Position numbers and translations under genes: made by a program
Part shown: positions 35,201-47,200 of the stretch, piece by piece
How positions within the stretch are numbered: position 1 is the first letter of the stretch
How the letters are laid out: every line of letters starts with the position of its first letter
Source of the DNA: Gibbula magus
Lineage: Eukaryota; Mollusca; Gastropoda; Trochida; Trochidae
Direction of reading: 5' to 3'
Assembly: GCA_936450465.1 (NCBI GenBank)
Contig: OW388299.1
Coordinates: forward strand, 37,955,548-38,019,547
Length of the DNA: 64,000 nt
The notes under the pieces: generated by a model
What the model saw: the letters and a program-made list of their open reading frames with translations, nothing else
What the model was told of the DNA's origin: nothing
Database searches by the model: none

Positions 35201-38200
35201 GGATCCCGAACTGACTGTCTTTCATAGAGACAGAGTCAGTATCAGACTGCCCGACAGCTATCGTCCCAAGGTTGACCACTCATTCCATGTGACGGCTCCT
35301 ATCGAACTGCCGACTCTTATGCAGCCGGCCTCTTCGGGGTCCACTGGAAACCATGCCCACATTTTGGATGTGCGCAGGGTGTTAAAGACCTATATAAAAC
35401 GTACCCGTAGTATCCGTAAAGACCAGCAGCTGTTCTGCTGTTACGGGGGTAGTAAGCCAGGTCTGCCGGCATCGAAGCAGTCGATCTCTAGATGGATCGT
35501 GTCTGCTATTGTGATGGGCTATGTACATAAGGGGTTAGAGCCCCCAGGTCAGCTGAAAGCTCACTCGGTTAGGGCGGTAGCGACGTCTAAGGTGTTCGCA
35601 GCGGCCCTGCCCATCGAAGAGATCTGCTCCGCCGCTATTTGGAGCCGGCCGAGCACGTTCATTCGACACTACCAACTAGACAGGCACTCTAGGGAGCGTG
35701 CTCGGTTTGGTCAGTCGGTTCTCTCCGGTGGGCAGAGTTGAAACTCTCTAGCTGATTGAGCTTTCGAGTTACTTGTTGTTTGCAAGTTATTGTTCAGTTT
35801 GGTTCAGTTCAGTTCTTTTTCAGGACTAAAAACTAACTAAAAATTGTTCATTTTTTAACCAGTTATTGCACTGTTTTGGGCATTTTTATCCCCGGCAGTA
35901 GGTGTCCCTGGGACACTGCCTCGTGGGAAGTACTTCCTCCTATTGTTCCCCATAGTCTCTTTGGAAAAAGGGGGGGGGGGGGGGGTATTTGGCCTCAGTA
36001 ACGGTAATCAGGCTGGTTAGCCGTTCGGTTAGTCCCCAAGGGATCACCCGTCCTCAGCCCTCGGCGTGGGAGGTCACGTGATCTGGTAAGTGTGACACCT
36101 TTCTTGGATTGAGTAGAGCACTTTTTAGGGGTATTTAGTGTACAGACAGAATTCCACATCCTAAGTCTATCTTTGGGAGTCTGCCTTATGCTATATGTAC
36201 CCCAAGGAGGATCCCTTCTGAAAAAGAATCGAACCAACCTGCAGAGGTTGCAGATTCTTTGAAGGGATCCTCCTTGGGGTACGGCCACCCACCTCCCCTT
36301 ATTCTGTCTGACTTGGTCGGATTGATAAGTGGTGAGAATAGAGTTACGTCCCTTGGTTTGCACTGGGATGGGGCTCTACACAGGGTGGTCACACGTTCGG
36401 AAAACACTTATTTTGTGTTTTTTGAACTTATTTTTACTGTTATTTTTAAAAATTAAGTTACAATCTGTCATCAAGTTAAAAATAAGGATTTTTATGCTAT
36501 ATGTACCCCAAGGAGGATCCCTTCAAAGAATCTGCAACCTCTGCAGGTTGGTTCGAGTTTATTACATACACATTTAAAAAAGAGAGAATATTTTTCTTTT
36601 CAAAATGTTCATTTTGACATTATATAAATCAATTCAAATAATATCTATCTAAAATAAAAAAAATTAAAATAAAATAGAATAAAATAAATCTAAAATGATT
36701 TTGAAAATGAAACAGTTCCCTGTCTCGGCTATAATCGGAAGATATTAAACACAAAATTATTTTAAACACATCTGCGTATCATCTCTATATTCCTTAACCC
36801 CTCCCAGTAAGCTGGACCCCCCTCTGTCGGAGGCCGAGGTGTTTGATCTGATTAAGACAGCGACGGACTGTACATTTGCGCTGTCACCAGACGGGACAAG
36901 CCCGCGGAAGGGGAAGGAGGAGACGTACGATGAGATGCTGGAGATGGAGGTGTTGATGGATGCGTCGTTCCAGGCGCTGTACGAGATGCTCACGGAGCTG
37001 CTGAAGAAGGACCTCACAGCTCCTGGACTCGAGTCCATCTTCAAGGTACTGCGTCCTCGCCAGGGACCACTTTCATGATGAGCTTGGATGGGAAATATAT
37101 AATAATTATGATAAAAGTCCGCCTATAATACTCCTGTATTCATCTGCCGGGCAGTTTCTCAAAGCGCTCTCATATCATTACCCTGGAGGAATTGTGCTTT
37201 CTGTGATGCTAAGGGCTCCACATGACCATATGTAGAGATTATAACCCGAAGAAGTGGGTCATAGGACTCTTATGAAACAAGTGTGAATTTTTTTATTGCC
37301 CGAGCGAGAGCAAGGGTTATACATTAAATTTGCACAAGTTTTGTAAAAGTCATGTGGCACACTATCAGTATCAAGTGTAATAATTTCTTTATTACCCAAC
37401 TAATCCATTTGCTTGATTTGGGTGAAACAATGGTTGCTAGGCAAATGTGATATGTGCACATGTGATCATATCAATAATATTAACTCGGTTATCTTTTACC
37501 ATATGGGTAATAAAGGTCTGTACTTTCCATGTCAGGTACCCATTTAAACAATTTGGTGGACGCATTACAATGTGGATGAAGTGACTTGCCAAGGGACACA
37601 ACACAGTATGAGACCCAGGTCACAAATGTTTGGTGTCTCTACCTAATATGAATTTTGTAATGGGATTAAAATGCAGACCTAAAATCATTTTGTTCTCGTT
37701 TCCAGCACTTTGTTCCATGGATGCTTGAAGTGGAGGAACACAAGCGAGAGCGGGCGGTGAAAACGTGGGAGGTGCTGCTTCAGTTCTACCTGGAGGAGGC
37801 GGACATCTCCGTGAGTTGACTTGTGTTGTTTGTTTGTGAGGGCTTGAGAAGTAGAAGAATGAAGTTGGTAGAGTGATAAGAAGTACTCTTTCAGTTTTAT
37901 TGTTGTTTGGGCAGGGTTGAAGTTACAGGCTGGGGTTGAAGGTTTAGGTTGTGTGTTGTGTGTTGAGGGTAATGCAAGAATATTGCTTCAGTTCTACCAG
38001 TTTTGTCCATTTTGTCTGTCATTATAATTAATACACTCCTCCCCACCAGTCTGAGGAACAGTTTGCTAACGAGGGGCTGCTACTGGCACGGATGATCCCG
38101 AGATGCACGGACCCGTCCGTCAACATCCGACTCTGCTCCATGAACTGTGTCCAGATCATACTCAAGATCGGCCTCCGATATGAAGGTAGAACTCAGTGGT

Positions 38201-41200
38201 TGTGTATAGCACATTTGGGTTTGTTTTAAAGTATTGTTTTACTGTTCATACCAGTGTTTGCAAGAATCAATATGAAAATACATATTAAATAAATAGAAAC
38301 TGTGCTCCTAGACTTTGTGTTACCTAATGTGAACTGTAGATATGCAGGAAGGTTATTTCACTTCTAAATGCTGTTCAAAGATTCAATGGCTGCTACACTG
38401 TGTCCATCACAACAGTCTCAATACTCAATGTATTTTGAAAACTAAAGAGCTATTACCCTTGTCATCCCTTTTAGTCTTATTGCTAAGGGTGTTGGAACCT
38501 GCCTCATTCTTTGAAATTATTTGCTCCCTCCCTTTTGGTTAAGTTTCCGTACGCCACTGAATTTATTTCCTTACCAGAGCTCTAAACTCTAAAAGTACTT
38601 TATCCATCTTTACCAAATTTGTTATAATGGCTCTTCTTATCATATCGATGTACATATTGGTTGTTTGAGCTGGGGTTTATTCAATTTCTTTTTTTATGTT
38701 TCCTTGGCAAGAATTTGGACTTAAGGGTTGGGTTTGCGTTCGGAGCAGAATGCCTAAAAAGTTAATTGTTTGATGTTTCTAAGGTGAATTTGGGGAAGGG
38801 AGAGACATCTTTCTTAATGAGTAAAAACATGTTCAAGTTGAACAGTAAACTCATGATAAAGACGATGTCTGCAGGTAACGGGGCAGATCACAATGATCAG
38901 ATGGTGGAAGCGTTGTCCACTCTGAAAGAGAGGCTGAAGAAGGGAGACCAGAACATCCTCTACAGCGTCGTCAACGATCTCGCCAAGGTGAGCATCAACC
39001 AGTGTACAGTACACAATACTATTTAGTTCCTTCCAGAATGACATAGGTTTAGAGCTAACTGCAGATCAATGAAAGGGGGTAAGGGTTTTGGGAGACCTTA
39101 GGGGTTTCTGGTTTCTGGTTTCAAGCTGCTATGTAACGAGGATTATATAATTCTGTGAGACAAAATAAAACCTCGCTTCTTTTAAAATCTTTTATTTCTT
39201 CAATAGAGTGCAAAGGTCTAATAATGATTATATTTTGTGTAGGAGTACTAAAATACCAAGTAAGTATCCCCCGCCAACATAGTTGGGGGGGATATTGAAA
39301 TGGGCTCCGTCCGTCTGTCCGTCCGTTCGTCCGTCCGTCCGTCCCGATTTTGTTTCCGGAACAGAACTCAAAAACCATAAGACATATCTCAACAAAACTA
39401 GTTGTGTGGAACAATCATCATGTGTAGATGTGCCTTTTGGGGTTTTCAACTTCTTCGAGTTATTTTTTTTGACCGTTTCCATGGAAATGTAACTTAGAAT
39501 TTCGTTTCCGGAACAGAACTCGAAAACTATAAGGCATATCTCAACGAAACTTGGTGTGTGGAACAATCATCATGTGTAGATGTGCCTTTTGGGGTTTTCA
39601 ACTTCTTCGAGTTATTTTTTTTGACCGTTTCCATGGAAATGTAACTTAGAATTTCGTTTCCGGAACAGAACTCAAAAACTATAAGACATATCTCAACGAA
39701 ACTTGGTGTGTGGAACAATCATCATGTGTAGATGTGCCTTTTGGGGTTTTCAACTTCTTCGAGTTATTTTTATAACTATAAGACATATCTCTTTGTGTGT
39801 GGAACAATCATCATGTGTAGATGTGCCTGAAAGGCCCGATGGGCTTATGGCATTGCACGGTGTCCAGCTGTCTGTAAACTTTTCGCATTTTGTCTTCTTC
39901 TCCAGAACCACTTTGTCTAAGGAGCTGAAATTTTGTGTGTTGTGTCTAGTTGAAAAAAGGTTCATAGTCACTGTTATTCAACAACTATTCTTCAATAAAT
40001 TTTCCCAAAGGCGGGGGATATGGCCGACTCTGTCTGCTTGTTAATCGTTGTTATTCTCCCCCTGCAGGTGGTATCCAAGAAGCTGCCGACAGCTCACCTG
40101 CAGAGCTTCATGGAGGTCCTGCAGGAGGGGTTGCTAGACAACCAGTCTCACAGCTCGTCCGGGGCCTGCGTTGTTCTCAACGGGCTGATGAAGAATCGAG
40201 GTGGAGAGCTGCACAAGGACGTGAGTTGACACAACATTGGGACTATTACAGCCCCCTTAGTGCTAAGGTCCTCTTAGCTCAAAGTTACAACATTGTGTTA
40301 CGACCACCTTAGGCTGAGAAAGCTCTGTGCGAGTAGGCTTTGCAAGTAGGCATTGGGTGCTATGTTGTATTTAAGTGCAGAGTCATGCACCATGGTTCTG
40401 GCAGACTCGGTGTCGGGAAACTGCACAAGGCTACTTTGGTTAACTTCTATTTCTCCATCTAAGGGGTAGAAGATAGTACTGGTGCATTCATCACTGTACA
40501 GTAGTTGGTCAAATAAACATCAGTGTTGATCTTCAAAGACAATCAGGGATTGAAGGAGCCTTGTGGATACAAATACCCTGATAAAGCAAGAGGGTTCGGA
40601 ACCTGAATTTAAAAAGAAATACATGCCATTTATCATACTATCTAGAAATATTTGAACCCACACCCTTAGAGTCAGGCACCAATTGCAAGTATTGACTGTC
40701 CCAACAGCTGACTCATTCAGTCACCGAGACCTCGACAAAAAAGGTCCAAAAATTGTAATTAAGTTATTTTTACAATCAGTACCCCTCTGATAGATGTTAA
40801 GTGACATAGCTCCAAAGGCTGAATGCATTAGATAAAAATGTTGTTTAGAAAGTGAACATTTTGAAGTTTTAGTTAATGATTTGTTTAGGTAGGACCATAT
40901 GAAATATTTGATCCCACTTTGTGCCATGTTGCATCTACAAAGTGATAGATATGTGAGAGTGTTGTTTCAGGTGGGTAAGATTCTCGACAATCTGTATGAC
41001 AAGCTTCGACGCATCGACTTCCAACAGACACGCACAGGAACATTACGTACAATCCGAACTATGGCGTCACATAACCTTATTCCAGTTCTCACAACACTGC
41101 TAGGATACCAGCTGCCTTACGATGAGTGAGTCTTTCTATTGTGTATCTTTAAAGGGACACCGTGTCGAGGATAAATACAAGATCAGATTTATCTACCTAT

Positions 41201-44200
41201 GCTGATTAACGTGTCTGGTAACGCGTCACAGACCCCTTATTTCTGAAAATTGAAGTAATTAGTAATAAAACTACTGCATGTAGACAGTGAAGCGAAGCGT
41301 AACTCGTTAGCAGACAAGTTAACCAGCATAAGCAGATAAAAGTGATCTCATTTTTATCCTCGACGCAGTGTCCCTTTAAACTTTCTTGGAGAATGGAGAC
41401 AATTTTATTGATATGCAACTTCTTTACTGTGTATAGGCTAATTTTGACATTGATTACTTGTTGAGATGTCACCTAAATATAATCGAATAAACATGTTACA
41501 TATCTTTAAAATTGTCTTCACCACTACTCTATGCTATTGAAGTTATTATTTCAGGGGCAACTTCAACTGCAAGTCATATCTCATGCCAGTTTCCATCACT
41601 GGCTAATTGATACCTTGCTGCATGTTAACTTTTCTGTGCTGTGTGCTGCACCTGAACTTCATAAATGGCTTCTGCTTCTTCATGGAAAGTTAAGGAAATG
41701 CAGCAAGGCTTAAATTAGCCGGTGATGGAAACTGGTGTAGTTATGACTTGCAGGGGAAGTTGTTCGAGGATAGATATTAGCGCATGAAACTACACCTGGG
41801 ATTCAAAATTTGGCAAATAAAATAAAAGTATTGTCAAGGGGTCGATGACATTCACTCATGTGGGGGGGGGGTCTCTGTATCCGCCACAATTTTGCTATTC
41901 AAATTGACGAAATAACGTTTCAAAGTTGAATACTCTTAAAAAAACTCTCTAGAAACTTGCATAGACTACATGTCAATGTAATAATATTTGGTACAACTTT
42001 CTACATAAATATTGTGGTATGGAATGCTGATACAGTCGGACCTCGTTTAACCGAACCCTGTTTATCGGAAATCCGGCGATCCTCACGGTAGTTTTTCAAA
42101 TCTTCTCTATGTATTTCTCTACAAATGATGATTCATTTAACTGAACCTAATCGTGCAGATAAACGGGGTCTGACTAATTTTGTTTTGAGTTGTTCCTGCA
42201 CACAGGTACACTGTAATTGTGTACATTCTGTCGTCATCCTCTCATGAATCTATTTTCTGACAGACACATTGTGGAGGTGTGGCACATCCTTGCCCAGGAC
42301 AGTCAGCTGACAGCGAGCATCATCGACCACTTCCTGGAACTGCTACAGAAGAGTCTGCCGTACGAGGAGAAACCCGACCCGCGGGACAAGTCTCAACTCA
42401 TCAAAATGGCCACGGTTACTCCTCTTGCTGTAAGTTGTCGGATTTATCTATTATGACAGTGTTTTTCATAAAGTAAAAATATATACATAATGAGTACTCC
42501 AAGGAGGATCCTCTTAAAAAAATCAACAACCTCTGCAGATTGTTTTGAAATTTTACATATTCTACCATGACAGTACTTGATACTTTATTCTGTTTCATGA
42601 GGGATTTCTTGGATTACTTGAAACAGTTTTTGTTTGTATTGATATTATGATATTGACACTACACGACTGGTAACTGAATATCACATTTTATGTGAAAGAT
42701 TTTGACGTTATCGTTTACTTTTTATGCCATTAGTTACACTAAAAATACAATAATGCTTCAAATAACTTCTCAGAGATTAAAAAAACAAAAACGATAGAGA
42801 CAGGGAATCCACCTTGAAGCATAATCCTTTGAAGCCATAGCACAATGAACACAATGAAGATTTCAATTCAGGGTGTCTTTTCACAAAGCAATTATAGAAT
42901 TGGGATCTAGTGCAGTTTACAGTGGTCATTTTCCAATGAACATGAGTTAGGTTGCTGTATTTTTGCATGTGTGATCTATGGACTCTCAATGGACTAGAAA
43001 AAGGGCACAATAATTGTCTTCAGTCAGAATATATTTGACATATGAAGTAACACTTTACTGTTGTGGCGTGCATTATATAAGAAATTTATCCCTCTCCTTG
43101 TTGCCGCAGGTCACGTATGCGTTGAAGGAAATATTTGAGATCGAAGAATCAGAGGAACAAGTGTTGAAGAACTTCCATCGTTTGTATGCAGCGTTCATGG
43201 TCCGCATCGGATCTTCAGTCGGGGTTCAGCCTCCCAAAGTGTCTGTGAGTATAACAGTAACATCTCTGCCGCATGTATAAGACTACAGTCCCACTATGAT
43301 CCAATATGTTTCAATTTGGTTAAGATGACCATGTTATATACTTATGATGCAGGTTGAGAAAGAGGAGCCGAAACCGAAAGATAAGAAGAAACAACCACCG
43401 AAAGTGGAAACGAAACCTATCAACCCATGTCTGTGAGTTCAGTTTAGTATAGTATAATATAGTTGATCCATGAATTTGCAAAGTGTGGGTGGTTCACATA
43501 GTATTTGGGAGGGGGGGGGGGGGGAGGTTGGTATCCAATTTATATTAAAATGTTATTTCCTCAAGTACTAGTACTAGCCTTCACAGCTAGTCAAATGCAT
43601 TTACATCATCATATTGTCTTTATATTCAAGCAAGCCTTTTGGATTGCCAATCAATACACTTTTATAGCCCATAAACTTTTCACTTACAATGAGTGCTAAT
43701 TTCGGAACCCTGATAAGCAAGGCTATTATATTGTCAATACACATGTTTAAGTACGGATTGTTGTGTTATATAACAGAGCGGTGGTGGAAGCTTTCCAGAA
43801 GTTCCTAGTACGGGCAAAGAGTTTTGAGATGTGTGAGAATCTGGAGAAGGAAAACGTGTGGGTAAACATGGAGGACGAAGCATTGTACCCAGAAGCCATC
43901 ACTGCACTTGCCAGGTATGCTATGGCCCAACTCATGTTGTCAAAGGAGTGTTTGCTTATTTACGAACTTGACCAATCTATTGGATCAATTTTGACCTCTC
44001 AAATTCAAGGTTGAAAGTCTGCTCAACCATCCCTGATAATATCTTGGATGCTTTGTGCCTTCCGGAAGCATGTGGCTGCCATGGTTTAGTAAAGGGTACA
44101 AGAATCTCTAGGATGGCAATTCCATTCTTGAGGTTTTCTTACAGTCTCCAAAATCTTTCTCTGTTAGGCAGACATGAAATCACTTTTATTGACAGTGTTT

Positions 44201-47200
44201 TGTCAAACGACTCAAAACAACGGTTGTACCACTAACAAAATCATTAATGACAATATTGCAAATGCCTAAATTCTTAAACACTCTACTGATATCCTTCATT
44301 CCTCTTCTTTTTCCTGTTCAGACAAGATCTAAAAAAAACATATTTTAGGCAATTTCAGGTCATTCTCTATAACGCAACCAATGTGGCTACCATTAAGCAT
44401 TTTTTGTTTTTCCTGATTGCTTGTAACATCCCTTCGTCACACATCATAACCGAAATTGTTCACTTTGACAGCTATTATCTAATGTTTTGATGCTTCGATT
44501 CATGTATCTCTGAACAAATCTTCAGGTCTTCCATAATTCTTCAAATGAGTCTGTAAATGAAACCCAGAGATTTATTTTATTTGATTTTGAAGTGAACCGA
44601 ACCAAAAGCTACTTGCTGGATGTACTGAAATTAGCATTATGATGACACGTAGTTTGATGTTCTAAGTCTTCACGTTTTGGCAGGATTCTAATGACAAGCA
44701 CTCCGGAGGTAGATTACACACCTAAGATCGTCGCCAACCTCACATCTGTATTATCCAGTCTGTTTGACCCCCAGAGGGTTGTCGTGGCAGCTTTCTTTGC
44801 TGAGGTAAGAATTCCATTTTCCTGTCAAAATCTTCATTTTGCCAACTTAATATTTCACATATTTTCAGGGTAAAGGACCTAATGACCTATTTTTTCAAAT
44901 TCTGAAATAAACTCTACTACTATCTTGAAAATGCGTAACGTCAATGGTTCCAGTAACATTTTGTTGACCACTAAATTATGGCTGTCTAAGTTTAAGTTCT
45001 CGAATCAAACACGGAGAACAGCCAGCTTGACTCTAGAATCAAGTCAAGAACGCACTCCCTGGTTTTGCAAGAATAAATTTAGATGTCACACGCATATGAA
45101 TAGTGCAGATTACTTTCCAGATGAGTCACACATACTCATTATGAATTCAGTATTATATTCTAATCAATAGATGCGTGAATATTTCTATTACTTGATGTTT
45201 ACTATATGTATTTTTTTCAACAGAAAACTAAATTACTTGTGTTGATAGCTGAGGTAAATTTGATGCGGTGAGTCAACACTCGAGTCATGTTCGATGCCTT
45301 TGATGAAAAGAGCATGCGCTGGCTCGATTGTTATATTGTTTAATGAAACGCAACCATTATGTCCCTATCTTGCAGCTGATCAACCAGAAATGTGCGGGAG
45401 ATGACACAATGGTAGAGTTGATAATGAACAGTCTACTCGGCCGTCTGGTCGACTCCTCCCACGTAGTTCGCATGTTGTGTATCCGAGGACTCAGCAACGT
45501 CGCCAGTGTCGGCAAAGATCAGGTTCGGCATCCTACACATTTATTCATATGAACAGCAAAGTCAAACCAAACCAATAAGAAGTAACAGTAGTACTCATGT
45601 ACTACTTTTACAGATTTCACTGTCTAAACAATGTGTCGCCAGTGAGTTATGAGTGGTTATTAGGTGTCAAAATCATCATAGTTATTGGTCAAACCGATCC
45701 TTCAACATGTAATGGAGATACCTTAATTCATGCAGTTCTTCTACCTGATTTCACTGTCTGAATTTATTCCAATATTGTTGTCATGAAGTAAATATCTATG
45801 GCTTTTGATACATACATATATTCTTTGTTCTTTTAAAATTTTCGCCAATAATGCCTGCAACACTGTCCAAGCAGACAGTAACTCGCTCTCTCACTCTTTC
45901 ACATTTCCTGACTCATAGGTACAGAAATACTCAACAACAATCCTGTCTGCGATGATGGCAGGAATGGACGACAAGGAGGATCCCAACGATGACATCACAA
46001 TTGAAGCGATGAGCGGTTTATCTCGTATCCTGTCAGAGATTGATGAAAGTCACATACGAGCTATTCTCATCAACGTAGCACTGAAGATCAGGCCCTGCTT
46101 TGAAAAAGTAAGCATCGATGCTAATTATTTTTAAGATATAAAAATGTCCTCTCATTTTGAGCTTTGGTAAACAAAATCTTGACTTATGTCCTTGTTGCTG
46201 CAGGAGAAGCCAGCAGTGCGAGCCCAGGCTTTCATTCTGTTTGGGAACCTAACTCGGTTCGGGGATGGTCCGTCCCGGGCCCCTTTCCTGGAACAGATCC
46301 ACAGTAACTTCATTAGTCTACTCCTCCATCTCAACGATCCTGAACCAGAAGTCAAAAAGGTTCGCATTTACTTTTAGTATGCTTAACACCAAGCATATAT
46401 TGAAACTGTGAAGAATGCTGTCCTCTGTTCTTTTGGTTATTTAATGCATTACTTAGTACTTAATCATCCCTGAGTGGTCTTCTCTCCACAGAGATGTTGA
46501 TCAAATCATTTCTTCCAACACCTCTGTTACAGTTGGGCCGTATTTCTTACCTTTTATAAAATCCGTCCTTAATTCTTACCAATCATCTCCTATTGACTTT
46601 TACCTTAAAAAAATATGCATGCATCTTACAGTTGTAGGAACTTCTATATCCTCATTTGTTAGGAAACAGACTCAAATTAAAAAAATAGTAATAGTCCAAT
46701 AGTACAGCGTTATTTCCATACATGAGCATGCTCAAAGCGCACAATTTGCATTATTACCTGAAGGAATTATACTTTCGGTGCGGCTACTAAGTCCTCCACG
46801 CTACCATATAGACCAACACGCTAACCACCACACCACTATATTCCCACATTTAGCTTGCAGGTCATCCTTCTAGGTTCCTGCATTATCTAGCAACTAACGG
46901 CCATCTCAGAACTGGAACGGACCAGGGTAATCCGACTGTCTAATTAAATTCTCAGATTGAAACAATGTTGCTGATTGCACGACTAACTTTTGACTTTGAC
47001 AGGATTCTCAGTGTCCAGTTTCCATACTTGATACAGGGTGAGTAGTTCAAACTGACAAATTCTCTTTTCTCCACTAGGCATGTAAGTACGCACTAAGACT
47101 GCTGGGACCGCTGATTGGGTCTGAATCCGTCAACGAGAAGTTCCAGCGCCATCTGCTGGAGGAAGCAAACCTTTTCTACGGAGAGTTCATGAACGACTTG

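Larger units (their letters stand above)
29996..36555 (+). mobile_element. Complete DIRS-type tyrosine-recombinase retrotransposon, 6.56 kb
   Basis: It has 205-bp inverted terminal repeats (30007-30211 and 36320-36524) that look identical. It also has an internal complementary region at 36186-36282 whose first part (36186-36229) is the reverse complement of the extreme left end and whose second part (36230-36282) is the reverse complement of the extreme right end. Between them lie gag-like, RT/RNase H and tyrosine-recombinase ORFs, overlapping as in DIRS elements. There is no LTR, no DDE integrase and no obvious target duplication, all expected for DIRS, which integrate by tyrosine recombination of a circular intermediate. 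It sits in MROH1 intron 23 in the sense orientation. Intact frames and matching termini suggest a recent insertion. Confidence 0.93.

Noticed and set aside
43014..43280. 88-codon frame proposed as a small gene
   Set aside because: It is MROH1 exon 31 (43110-43244) with intronic read-through on both sides.
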